64,000 nt of DNA, from assembly GCF_001429765.1 (NCBI RefSeq), contig NZ_LMJB01000008.1, positions 312,835-376,834 on the forward strand, written 5' to 3'. Position numbers and translations under genes: made by a program. Below, piece by piece: positions 15,466 through 23,556 of this stretch; within the stretch, counting starts at the first letter, position 1, and each line of letters begins with the position of its first letter. The notes beneath the pieces are model-generated. The model saw nothing but the letters and a program-made list of their open reading frames with translations. It was not told the origin of the DNA and searched no databases. The DNA is from Flavobacterium sp. Root901. GTDB taxonomy: Bacteria > Bacteroidota > Bacteroidia > Flavobacteriales > Flavobacteriaceae.

Positions 15466-16386
15466 ATGCAAGAGTTTAATAAAAAAAATAAGAATAGAGT
15501 TCTTAACGCTGTAAATGGAGAGATGTCCTATAAAAAACTGACTGCTCCTGAACTACATCAATTTGTTTTGCATTGGAATTACGATGACGGAATTGAACCT
15601 TTTAAATGGATCATAAAGCAGAAATACCTTGATAAAGGGACAGCTCTTTGTTTATACTGGATGTTGCAGCCAGATTATTTTTGCAGATTTAAGAATGAAA
15701 GCGAAATAAAAAATCAATTGAATTATGAGAATTACAAACTAATAAAAGAAATTGAGGAAAAATATGTCTCTGGTTTTTATACTGATGAAAATTTTTCATT
15801 TGATCCTAAAAAAGAATTTCTGGATCAAAATATCAATATCAGTTGTATTCCATCTTTAATGACTGTAAAATCTGCGGGAACTGTTTTTGAAAGACAAGAT
15901 ATAGAATTTGCTTTTTTAAGAAAACCAACTGAAAAAGAATTAAAATCGGTTATTTCAAAGATAGGCGACGCAGTAAAAATTATTCAAATCTCAAATCCTA
16001 ATTTTAAATATAATCAAACAGATGAAGCAATAAAAGCAATAATTGAAAGTGTAGAATATTGGAAAGAAAAAGATTCAGGAATAATCAAAATTAAAAATCT
16101 TTCTTATTTGTGGCTTGATTGCGTGTGCAAAAGCTATAATTGGGAATGGATTGTCTGGGATTGGGAAACTGGAAATAATATCGGCATTACAAACCCTTCG
16201 AAAGAACTAACATGTCTTGCAGACACTATTATAAATCATACGATTGATGGATTTCAAAAATCATCAATTATTTCTGATCTATACGAAGACCTGAAAGGAG
16301 TAACTAATTTTTTTGATTTAAAAAAAGATCCTTATTCCGGTATAGGTTTACTTTTTAGTACAAATCATTTAAAGTTTAGAGAATAA
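15466..16386 (+). CDS. DUF4274-like protein of unknown function
   Basis: 306 residues, no signal peptide. The N-terminal 70 residues fit DUF4274: LHQFVLHWNYDDGIEPFKWI followed by DKGTALCLYWMLQPDYF. The rest (about 100-306) is rich in charged residues and tryptophan (YLWLDCVCKSYNWEWIVWDWETG), and I recognise no fold. DUF4274 proteins are often found as immunity-like or orphan cytoplasmic proteins, but nothing nearby supports a toxin partner. Monocistronic: its own promoter-like box before and a hairpin after. Confidence 0.65.
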   Translation: MQEFNKKNKNRVLNAVNGEMSYKKLTAPELHQFVLHWNYDDGIEPFKWIIKQKYLDKGTALCLYWMLQPDYFCRFKNESEIKNQLNYENYKLIKEIEEKYVSGFYTDENFSFDPKKEFLDQNINISCIPSLMTVKSAGTVFERQDIEFAFLRKPTEKELKSVISKIGDAVKIIQISNPNFKYNQTDEAIKAIIESVEYWKEKDSGIIKIKNLSYLWLDCVCKSYNWEWIVWDWETGNNIGITNPSKELTCLADTIINHTIDGFQKSSIISDLYEDLKGVTNFFDLKKDPYSGIGLLFSTNHLKFRE

Positions 16387-16397
16387 AAAAAACATAG

Positions 16398-16421
16398 AAA
16401 AAGTTCCATTAGGGACTTTTT
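16398..16421 (+). terminator. Terminator after the DUF4274-like gene
   Basis: AAAAAGTTCC, loop ATTA, GGGACTTTTT followed by TTT; one G-T pair in the stem. Confidence 0.7.
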
Positions 16422-16493
16422 TTTATAGCCAGAAATTTACTTCAGAATTAATTTATTAACTTTAATTAGAAGTTATAACCAAAACAAACTATT

Positions 16494-17513
16494 ATGAGTT
16501 TATCTGGAGCATCAAATAACAAAATTGCCTTTTTCTCAACACAGCCTTACGACAAAGCTTTCTTTAATAAATACAATGAATTTGGTTTTGAATTGGATTT
16601 CTTTGAAACACAATTAAATCCCCAGACAGCCATTTTAATTGAAAATGCTGAAATCGTTTGTGTGTTTGTAAACGATATTGTAAACGAAGTCGTAATTAAA
16701 CAACTAGCAGAAAAAAACGTGAAAATTATTGCATTGCGTTGTGCTGGTTTTAATAATGTGGATTTAGAAGCAGCGAAAAAACACAATCTGAAAGTCTGTC
16801 GTGTTCCGGCGTATTCTCCTCAGGCTGTCGCCGAACATGCCATGGCGATGATTTTGACTTTAAACAGAAAAACACATAAAGCGTATAACAGAGTCCGCGA
16901 GCAAAACTTCGCCTTAAACGGATTGTTAGGTTTTGATTTATTCGGAAAAACAATCGGCATTATCGGAACAGGGAATATCGGAAAAGCTTTTGCAAAAATC
17001 GCCTTAGGTTTTGGCTGTAAAGTTCTGGCTTACGATATTGTTGAAAATCAGGAAATGATCAAAGACGGAGTTTCTTTTGTGAGTGTAGAGGAGATTTTTA
17101 AATCGAGTGATATTATTTCGCTTCATTGTCCGCTAAATGATCAGACGAAACACGTTATCAATAAAACTTCAATTTCTTTTATGAAAGAAAATGTTATGAT
17201 AATCAATACCAGTCGTGGCGGATTGATTGAAACTTCGGCGGTTATAGAAGGTTTAAAAGAAGGCAAAATTGGTTATTTGGGTATTGACGTTTATGAACAG
17301 GAAGAAAAACTCTTTTTCAGGGATCTTTCAGAAGATATTATTCAAGATGATAATATTCAGCGATTAATGAGTTTTCCAAATGTTTTGGTAACAGCGCATC
17401 AGGCATTTTTTACTAATGAAGCTTTGACGCAGATTGCGTTGGTAACTTATAACAATATCAAATCGCTGCTGGCTGATAATGATATTGAAAATAAAGCAGC
17501 CTTGCTGGTATAA
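16494..17513 (+). CDS. D-lactate dehydrogenase-type 2-hydroxyacid dehydrogenase
   Basis: 339 residues. NAD-dependent reduction of a 2-oxoacid, most likely pyruvate to D-lactate. The NAD fold begins at about 151 (GKTIGIIGTGNIGKAF). Catalytic residues are visible as R241 (INTSRGG), a glutamate in GIDVYEQEE (about 268-271), and H302 (TAHQAFFT), which matches the LdhA-like subgroup. Other D-2-hydroxyacid dehydrogenases cannot be fully excluded. The downstream lipoprotein starts 60 bases later. Confidence 0.88.
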   Translation: MSLSGASNNKIAFFSTQPYDKAFFNKYNEFGFELDFFETQLNPQTAILIENAEIVCVFVNDIVNEVVIKQLAEKNVKIIALRCAGFNNVDLEAAKKHNLKVCRVPAYSPQAVAEHAMAMILTLNRKTHKAYNRVREQNFALNGLLGFDLFGKTIGIIGTGNIGKAFAKIALGFGCKVLAYDIVENQEMIKDGVSFVSVEEIFKSSDIISLHCPLNDQTKHVINKTSISFMKENVMIINTSRGGLIETSAVIEGLKEGKIGYLGIDVYEQEEKLFFRDLSEDIIQDDNIQRLMSFPNVLVTAHQAFFTNEALTQIALVTYNNIKSLLADNDIENKAALLV

Positions 17514-17573
17514 ATGTTAACCAATAGGTTTTGCAATGGATTTTGAAATTACATATGATAAAAAACATCAGAT

Positions 17574-18170
17574 ATGAGAAATAAAATTTTAGTTCTGGTT
17601 TGGATTTTGGCGTTATGTTCCTGTCAAAGTAAAAATGATTCAAAGAATATTATTAAAACTATTGTTCAGGATACTTTGTCAAAAACAATGGGAGGAACTG
17701 CAGATGTAAGTAATGCTCCTGCAAAGGAAGATAAAGCAGTCGAACTCATCAGGAAACAATTAAGTATTTTATTAGAGAAAGATATTAAGGTAATGAAAAA
17801 AGAAGACCGATTTTTTTATTACGATGCTTTTGATTTGAATAATGATCAAAAAAACGAATATTTTGTGGGTTTTTCTAATGCTTATTTTTGTGGAAACGGA
17901 GGCTGTTCCGGATACATTTTGAATAATGACGGAAGTGTAATCAATTCTTTCACCGTTACCGATTTTCCAATTTATATAACAACATCATCAACAGAAAAAT
18001 TTTATGATCTTTTAATGAAAAGCGGCGGCCTTTTTCATCAAATTAAAATGAAAAACGGAAAATATCCCACAAACCCTTCAATAGAAGAAAAATGGAAAAA
18101 TGAACTTCCAAAAGAAAGTACAAAGGTTTTGGATATTTATGATATGAAATATAAAAAATATCCGTTTTAA
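17574..18170 (+). CDS. Lipoprotein of unknown function
   Basis: 198 residues with a lipoprotein signal (WILALCSC; acylated cysteine C15 or C17). The mature protein has an acidic, calcium-loop-like segment FDLNNDQKNEYFVGFSNAYFC followed by GNGGCSGYIL with a probable disulfide between the two cysteines. This resembles small periplasmic proteins with a VCBS/FG-GAP-like start, but I cannot name a family. It is followed by a strong terminator. Confidence 0.65.
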   Translation: MRNKILVLVWILALCSCQSKNDSKNIIKTIVQDTLSKTMGGTADVSNAPAKEDKAVELIRKQLSILLEKDIKVMKKEDRFFYYDAFDLNNDQKNEYFVGFSNAYFCGNGGCSGYILNNDGSVINSFTVTDFPIYITTSSTEKFYDLLMKSGGLFHQIKMKNGKYPTNPSIEEKWKNELPKESTKVLDIYDMKYKKYPF

Positions 18171-18176
18171 TAATAA

Positions 18177-18209
18177 AAACCCGACAGGTTTTTAAAACCT
18201 GTCGGGTTT
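18177..18209. terminator. Bidirectional terminator between lipoprotein and lysS
   Basis: Perfect 16-base stem AAACCCGACAGGTTTT / AAAACCTGTCGGGTTT. It lies between convergent genes and may also be one copy of a repeated hairpin family. Confidence 0.8.
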
Positions 18210-18265
18210 GAAATATGTAAAATCCAATTTTGGAATTTGGAATTTTCTAATTGAAATTTAAATTT

Positions 18266-19966
18266 TTATCCCACCAATTCCACAAACTTAAATTCACCTT
18301 CAACAGCCACTTTAGTCAAGCCGTGTTTAGATAAATTTTTCATAGAAGCATCCCATTTTTTACCACTTAAATTAGCAGTAATTTTTAATTGCTGAAGATC
18401 CATTTTATTGTCATTTCCTTTCAATAAATCTACAATAAATTTCTCTTCATCAGAAAGTTCAATTACCTGCTTTTTCTCCGGACGCATTTGTGGGAACAAT
18501 AAAACTTCCTGAATAGAAGCATTGTTTGTTAAATACATGATCAAACGGTCCATTCCAATTCCCATACCGGAAGTTGGCGGCATACCGTATTCAAGGGCTC
18601 TTAAGAAATCTTCATCGATAATTCCGTTTGCTTCGTCATCACCTTTTTCAGACAAACGCATCTGATCTTCAAAACGTTCTCTTTGGTCGATTGGATCGTT
18701 TAATTCAGAATATGCATTTGCAATTTCTTTACCACAAACCATTAATTCAAAACGCTCAGTCAAATCTGGGTTGTCACGGTGCTCTTTACAAAGCGGCGAC
18801 ATTTCTTTTGGATAATCGGTAATAAAAGTCGGCTGAATATAATTTCCTTCACATTTTGCACCAAAAATTTCATCAATCAATTTTCCTTTACCCATTGTTT
18901 GGTCAACCTCAATTCCCATTCCTCTGGCAGCTTCAAACAATTCTTGTTCTGTTTTTCCGGAGATATCAAAACCAGTAAAATGTTTGATAGAATCTGTCAT
19001 CGTAACGCGTGTATAAGGCGCTTTAAAGTTGATTTTATGTTCGCCAAAAGTAACTTCACTGGTTCCGTTTACGGCAATTGCACAATGCTCCAGTAAGCCT
19101 TCTGCAAATTCCATCATCCAGTTGTAGTCTTTGTAGGCTACATATATTTCCATTGCAGTAAATTCAGGATTATGCGTTCTGTCCATTCCTTCATTACGAA
19201 AGTTTTTAGAGAACTCATAAACACCTTCAAATCCGCCAACAATTAATCTTTTTAAATACAATTCGTTTGCGATACGCATGTAAAGCGGAATATCAAGCGA
19301 ATTATGATGTGTGATAAACGGACGCGCTGCAGCTCCACCCGGAATTGGCTGTAAAACCGGAGTTTCAACTTCAATATAACCTGCGTCATTAAAATAACCG
19401 CGCATTGCATTAAATAACTTTGTACGCTTAAGGAAAGTTTCTTTAACATGTTGATTTACTGTTAAATCTACATAACGCATTCTGTAACGCAATTCGGCAT
19501 CGTTAAATGCATCGTGAACGTTTCCTTCTTCATCAACCTTTGGCAATGGTAAAGGGCGTAATGTTTTACTTAAGAAAGTAAAACCAGTTACACGAATACA
19601 TTTTGCACCAACCTGCGTAGTAAACAATTCTCCTTCAATACCAATAAAATCACCTAAATCGGTTAATTTTTTAAATACCTGATTGTATAAAGTTTTATCA
19701 TCACCTTCACACAAAACATCGCGGTTCACGTACAATTGAATACGTCCTTCGCTATCCTGCAATTCGGCAAAACAAGCTTTTCCCTGATCTCTCACACTCA
19801 TCAAACGTCCGGCAACAATCACCTTCTTACCTTCTTCAAAAGACTCCTTTATTTGCTTCGAAGTATGATTTACAGGAAAAAGATTAGCTGGATAAGGATT
19901 GATTCCTAAGCTGCGTAAGTTTTGAAGTTTTTCTCTTCTGATGATTTCTTGTTCTGATAATGCCAT
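18266..19966 (-). CDS. lysS: Lysine--tRNA ligase, class II
   Basis: 566 residues. Charges tRNA-Lys with lysine in the cytoplasm. The N-terminal OB fold (about 50-150, VIVAGRLMSVRDQGKACFAEL) binds the anticodon. The class II core shows FRNEGMDRTHNPEFTAMEIY (motif 2 region) and GMGIGMDRLIMYLTN (motif 3). It is about 60 residues longer than E. coli LysS, because a C-terminal tail after motif 3 (KGNDNKMDLQQLKITANLS to the end) forms an extra helical domain seen in Bacteroidetes. A -7 like box and a period-7 repeat lie upstream. Confidence 0.96.
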   Translation of the reverse strand: MALSEQEIIRREKLQNLRSLGINPYPANLFPVNHTSKQIKESFEEGKKVIVAGRLMSVRDQGKACFAELQDSEGRIQLYVNRDVLCEGDDKTLYNQVFKKLTDLGDFIGIEGELFTTQVGAKCIRVTGFTFLSKTLRPLPLPKVDEEGNVHDAFNDAELRYRMRYVDLTVNQHVKETFLKRTKLFNAMRGYFNDAGYIEVETPVLQPIPGGAAARPFITHHNSLDIPLYMRIANELYLKRLIVGGFEGVYEFSKNFRNEGMDRTHNPEFTAMEIYVAYKDYNWMMEFAEGLLEHCAIAVNGTSEVTFGEHKINFKAPYTRVTMTDSIKHFTGFDISGKTEQELFEAARGMGIEVDQTMGKGKLIDEIFGAKCEGNYIQPTFITDYPKEMSPLCKEHRDNPDLTERFELMVCGKEIANAYSELNDPIDQRERFEDQMRLSEKGDDEANGIIDEDFLRALEYGMPPTSGMGIGMDRLIMYLTNNASIQEVLLFPQMRPEKKQVIELSDEEKFIVDLLKGNDNKMDLQQLKITANLSGKKWDASMKNLSKHGLTKVAVEGEFKFVELVG

Positions 19967-19989
19967 TTTGTGCTCTTTTTTTAAGTGTG

Positions 19990-19997
19990 CAAAGATA
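19990..19997 (-). promoter_or_regulatory. -7 promoter element for lysS
   Basis: Minus-strand TATCTTTG, 23 bases before the lysS start; no clear TTG at 19 bases. Confidence 0.35.
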
Positions 19998-20006
19998 AAG
20001 AAAAGA

Positions 20007-20034
20007 ATGTAGATTTTAGAATGCAGTTTTTAGA
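20007..20034 (-). repeat. Period-7 repeat upstream of lysS
   Basis: Minus strand reads TCTAAAA, ACTGCAT, TCTAAAA, TCTACAT in seven-base phase, about 40 bases before the lysS start and in the sense direction. Confidence 0.6.
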
Positions 20035-20098
20035 TTTTTTGCAGCAGCAATTTATTGGATTTCAATGACGTTTTGTCCCGCTATTCGCTTCAATTTGT

Positions 20099-20178
20099 TA
20101 TTGCGGGAATGAGGCAATCTCACTGCAAAACAAACTTCGCAGAAATAAAATGAGATGGCTTCGTTCCCCGCAATGACA
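20099..20178. repeat. Inverted repeat of the GTCATTGCGGGGAACGAAGC type
   Basis: Left arm TATTGCGGGAATGAGGCAAT... and right arm ...GGCTTCGTTCCCCGCAATG are imperfect inverted copies, each about 24 bases, enclosing about 28 bases. This is a REP/MITE-like intergenic element known in related forms from many bacteria; no transposase frame is inside. Confidence 0.65.
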
Positions 20179-20182
20179 AAAA

Positions 20183-20222
20183 CTCAGTATCTTAGCCACT
20201 CACAATTTTAGAAGCTTCAAAA
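20183..20222 (+). repeat. Period-8 CTTAGNNN-type repeat
   Basis: CTCAGTAT, CTTAGCCA, CTCACAAT, TTTAGAAG, CTTCAAAA in eight-base phase, ending four bases before the ATG of the next gene. Confidence 0.65.
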
Positions 20223-20226
20223 ATAA

Positions 20227-20952
20227 ATGAAAAAAATAATAGCCTTTTTATCTTTTATTTTGATTACAAGCTGTCAGATTACAGAAACAATTCGCCTTAA
20301 TCCAGACGGAAGCGGCGATATTGTAAGTGAACAGTTTCGGGAAGAAAACAGTTATATGGAACTGGCAGGAGAAAGCTACGGAAGCGAAAATATTTTTCAG
20401 GACACCACTTATGTTTTTAACGCATATATTGAAAAATACAAGGAAACATTTTTAAAATACACACCCGAAGAGCAAAAGCTATTTCAAACGTACGCAAATG
20501 TAAAAGTCCATCTTAAAAAGAGTTCGTTCGAAAAGGAATTTCGAAATACATTTTCGCTTCATTTTAATAAAGTTTCTGAAATTCCGGATTTGTATAAAAC
20601 AGATGATTATGCAGACGATCTTGAAAACAATTATGCCTTAACAGCCGAAACTCATTATTATAAGATTTCATATGATTTTGACGGGAAAATTTTTAAACGT
20701 TCCGTTTCAATTATAAATGCAGAAGAACTTCAAAAAGCAAAAGACGGGTATAAAAACTATGAGTCAAAATACGGAAACTTAAAACTGATACAATTTTATA
20801 CACTGCAATATCATTTTCCTCAAAAAATAAAATCTGTTTCCAATGAAAAAGCAGTAGTTAGTTCTGATAAAAAATCTTTAACATTAGAATTTAAACTTTC
20901 AGATTGTTTGCGAGACCCCGAAATGACAAATTTAGAAGTCGTTCTGGAATGA
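20227..20952 (+). CDS. Lipoprotein, paralogue of the next gene
   Basis: 241 residues, lipoprotein signal ending LITSC (C16). After the cysteine comes TETIRLNPDGSGDIVSE, a short beta-hairpin motif (x-I-x-L-N-x-D-G-S-G) common in Bacteroidetes envelope lipoproteins. The C-terminus (YHFPQKIKSVSNEKAVVSSDKK and a final EVVLE) aligns with that of the following gene, showing a tandem duplication. Function unknown. The final residue lies about 228 bases before the paralogue's start, with an inverted repeat between them. Confidence 0.7.
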   Translation: MKKIIAFLSFILITSCQITETIRLNPDGSGDIVSEQFREENSYMELAGESYGSENIFQDTTYVFNAYIEKYKETFLKYTPEEQKLFQTYANVKVHLKKSSFEKEFRNTFSLHFNKVSEIPDLYKTDDYADDLENNYALTAETHYYKISYDFDGKIFKRSVSIINAEELQKAKDGYKNYESKYGNLKLIQFYTLQYHFPQKIKSVSNEKAVVSSDKKSLTLEFKLSDCLRDPEMTNLEVVLE

Positions 20953-20966
20953 GTTTATAGACCGCA

Positions 20967-21057
20967 GATTTTACGGATGAAACGGTTTTACACAGATTTA
21001 TATTTTTGAAGTTTAGACTAAAAAAGTACTGCATAAAACTGTTTCATCCGTAAGATC
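20967..21057. repeat. 29-base inverted repeat
   Basis: Left arm 20967-20995 begins GATTTTACGGATGAAACGG; right arm 21029-21057 ends GTTTCATCCGTAAGATC. The arms pair at 25 of 29 positions around a 33-base centre. No U-tract follows, so it is not a simple terminator. A half-copy-like sequence (AATCTGTGAAATCTGCG) lies before ilvA near 6755. Confidence 0.7.
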
Positions 21058-21100
21058 AGTGAACTGTTTTTTAAATTTACAGATTTAAAAGCCATCAAAT

Positions 21101-21132
21101 CTTAGTGTCTTAGAATCTCAGAACCTTAGTAT
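21101..21132 (+). repeat. Period-8 CTTAGNNN tandem repeat
   Basis: CTTAGTGT, CTTAGAAT, CTCAGAAC, CTTAGTAT, then CTTTAAAT, 40 bases before the lipoprotein start. It matches the array before hutU, including the closing CTTTAAA. Confidence 0.75.
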
Positions 21133-21179
21133 CTTTAAATAAAATACTCTTCGTATATTTGATAAAAATTTTCACAACT

Positions 21180-21935
21180 ATGAAATTATATAAATTACTA
21201 TGTTTCTCCTTTTTAATTGCAGTTTTAACAAGCTGTACTTTCACTGAAAATATAACGATCAACGATAACGGAACCGGGAATTTTGCTGTCGATATGGACG
21301 GTTCTGCTTTAATGGAAATGGCAGGCGATCAAATTGGAAATCAAATGGGAGCTGATGCTAAAAAAGACATCGATTCTACCTTTACTTTCAAACAATTGTT
21401 TGCAGACAAAAAAGACAGCATTGCAAAAATGTCTCCGGAAGCACAGCAAGAAATTAAAAAACTCGAAAATTTCGTAGTTCACACCAAAATGAGTGCTGAG
21501 AAAAAACAGTTTTTAATGACTTTTACTACTGATTTTAAAAACGTAAATGAACTTCAGGATATTTTACAAACAGCAAGTACACTTCAAAAACTGGAAGGCG
21601 GTGCAGCTGCAGCAAGTCCAATGGGAAGCGGTTTTGGAAATAACAACAGCAAATTAAGTTATACTTACGACGGAAAGAAATTTATAAGAAAAGCGACAAT
21701 CGATCAGCAAAAACTGAAAGAAGTCAAAAAAGATTCGGCGGCTGCAATGTCTAAAATGATGTTTGCTTCATCCAATTATGTGATCAAATATCATTTTCCA
21801 AAAAAAATAAAGAAAGTATCGAACCCGAATGCCTTATTTAGTGACGATAGAAAATCAATTACAATTCAGTACACTTTCACGGATTATATGGAGAATCCTG
21901 ACAAACTTAACTTTGAAGTCGAGTTTGAAAAATAA
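21180..21935 (+). CDS. Lipoprotein, paralogue of the preceding gene
   Basis: 251 residues from MKLYKLLCFSFL, giving a proper lipoprotein signal (AVLTSC); an ATG seven codons upstream would spoil it. The mature start TENITINDNGTGNFAVDMDGSA parallels the preceding gene, as does the end YHFPKKIKKVSNPNALFSDDRK with EVEFE. The middle holds methionine-rich and alanine-rich helical stretches. Function unknown; probably an envelope lipoprotein. lipB follows after five bases, so the two are likely in one operon. Confidence 0.72.
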   Translation: MKLYKLLCFSFLIAVLTSCTFTENITINDNGTGNFAVDMDGSALMEMAGDQIGNQMGADAKKDIDSTFTFKQLFADKKDSIAKMSPEAQQEIKKLENFVVHTKMSAEKKQFLMTFTTDFKNVNELQDILQTASTLQKLEGGAAAASPMGSGFGNNNSKLSYTYDGKKFIRKATIDQQKLKEVKKDSAAAMSKMMFASSNYVIKYHFPKKIKKVSNPNALFSDDRKSITIQYTFTDYMENPDKLNFEVEFEK

Positions 21936-21940
21936 TAAAA

Positions 21941-22642
21941 ATGAATACAAAAATTCAACTTCAGGATCTTGGAAACCGGGATTATAAATCGACTTGGGAA
22001 TATCAGGAAGAACTTTTCAAGGATATTGTCGATTTAAAAATCAAAAACAGAAGAGAAGAACTTGACTTGCCAACACCAAATTATTTGTTGTTTGTAGAAC
22101 ATCCGCATGTTTATACTTTGGGCAAAAGCGGCGATTTAGAAAACTTATTATTAAACGAAAAACAGCTCGAAGCAAAAGGAGCGACCTTTTATAAAATCAA
22201 CCGGGGAGGTGATATTACCTATCACGGCCCGGGACAAATTGTTGGATATCCTATCCTTGATTTAGAAAATTTCTTTACGGATATTCATAAATACCTGCGG
22301 TTTCTGGAAGAAGCTATTATTCTCACTTTAGCAGAATACGGTTTGGAATCGGGCAGAAGTGAAGGCGAAACCGGAGTATGGCTTGGTGTAGGAACTCCGT
22401 TTGCACGTAAAATATGTGCAATGGGCGTGCGTGCTTCGCGCTGGGTTACCATGCACGGATTTGCTTTAAACGTAAATGTCGATTTAGGTTATTTTGATAA
22501 CATAATTCCGTGCGGAATTCGCGGAAAAGGCGTTACTTCACTAAACGTTGAACTTGGTGTTGAAAAAGTTGACGAAGAAGAAGTAAAGTCTAAAATCATA
22601 AAACATTTAACGAATTTATTTGAAGCTGAATTTATTAAATAA
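21941..22642 (+). CDS. lipB: Lipoyl(octanoyl) transferase
   Basis: 233 residues. Moves octanoate from acyl carrier protein to lipoyl domains of 2-oxoacid dehydrogenases and the glycine cleavage H protein, the first step of lipoate synthesis. The signature RGGDITYHGPGQIVGYP (88-104), K157 in ARKICAMGV and the catalytic C191 in NIIPCGIRGKGVTSL are all present. It starts five bases after the preceding lipoprotein gene and is followed closely by the AraC-type regulator. Confidence 0.95.
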   Translation: MNTKIQLQDLGNRDYKSTWEYQEELFKDIVDLKIKNRREELDLPTPNYLLFVEHPHVYTLGKSGDLENLLLNEKQLEAKGATFYKINRGGDITYHGPGQIVGYPILDLENFFTDIHKYLRFLEEAIILTLAEYGLESGRSEGETGVWLGVGTPFARKICAMGVRASRWVTMHGFALNVNVDLGYFDNIIPCGIRGKGVTSLNVELGVEKVDEEEVKSKIIKHLTNLFEAEFIK

Positions 22643-22660
22643 GTTCCTGAAATCTATAGT

Positions 22661-23476
22661 ATGAAAAATGCTGAAGAAAATAACAATTACAGAATTGCTG
22701 TTCCTTCAGCATTTGAAACTGTTTTTTCGCACTTCTATTTTGCCGAAAACAAAACAGAATTTCCCATTACAAAAACGCTGCTTCCAAGTTTTCAAACCAT
22801 TCTGGTTTTTAATTTCGGAGCCAGATCATTCTTAAAATCACAGCAGAATACTGTTCTTGAAGTCAAAAAATGTATGGTTTTAGGCCCGATAAAACAAGCT
22901 TTTGATTATACTTTAGAACCTGGGTCAGAGATTTTGACGGCCAATTTTAAAGAAGATGCTTTTTATAGATTCTTTGGCAATGCACTTTTTGATTCTCTGC
23001 CCATACATCCTGATAATTTACTTAATGAAAATTGTTTTACCCTTTTATGGGAAGAACTAAAAAATATTTCTGATACAAAAGAACGCGTCGATTATATTTT
23101 AGATTTTTGCAGGCCTTATTTAAAAGATCAAAATCAAATAACAACGCTTTTAACCGATTTTCAGGATCAAAATCTGAACCCAATAAAAGCAATAGCATCG
23201 CAGATCAACCAGACTGAAAGGAATATTCAGCTGAACCAAAAAAAGATTTTTGGATATACTATTAAAGAAGCAAATCGGTATGAACGGTTTCTTAAAGCAA
23301 TAAATCAGATTCAGAAAAATATAATAAACGAATCAAAAACAGATTGGTTAAATATTGTAGACCAATGCGGTTATTATGATCAAAGCCAGCTTATTCATGA
23401 TTTTAAATATTACATGAATATTTCCCCAACTAAATTTCTTCAATTTCAAAACGATATCTGCAGTTCAAAAGTATAA
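22661..23476 (+). CDS. AraC family transcriptional regulator
   Basis: 271 residues, cytoplasmic. The N-terminal half (about 5-120) looks like a cupin-type effector domain of the DUF6597 kind (FQTILVFNFGARSF, GPIKQAFDYTLEPGSEIL). The C-terminal helix-turn-helix is seen in WLNIVDQCGYYDQSQLIHDF and the following NISPTKFLQFQ, the usual end of the AraC DNA-binding domain. It most likely controls the quinone reductase gene 80 bases downstream, which has its own promoter-like sequence. The inducer is unknown. Confidence 0.82.
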   Translation: MKNAEENNNYRIAVPSAFETVFSHFYFAENKTEFPITKTLLPSFQTILVFNFGARSFLKSQQNTVLEVKKCMVLGPIKQAFDYTLEPGSEILTANFKEDAFYRFFGNALFDSLPIHPDNLLNENCFTLLWEELKNISDTKERVDYILDFCRPYLKDQNQITTLLTDFQDQNLNPIKAIASQINQTERNIQLNQKKIFGYTIKEANRYERFLKAINQIQKNIINESKTDWLNIVDQCGYYDQSQLIHDFKYYMNISPTKFLQFQNDICSSKV

Positions 23477-23498
23477 TCAGGATTTCGTTTTCTTACAA

Positions 23499-23527
23499 TT
23501 GCAGCCCAAACGTACATTATACATTTG
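23499..23527 (+). promoter_or_regulatory. Bacteroidetes-type promoter before the quinone reductase gene
   Basis: TTG, 18 bases, TACATTTG; transcription would begin about 25 bases before the ATG. A sequestered AraC site could lie nearby but I cannot identify it. Confidence 0.6.
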
Positions 23528-23556
23528 TCATGTTCAATCTTTAAATATAGAAAAAC

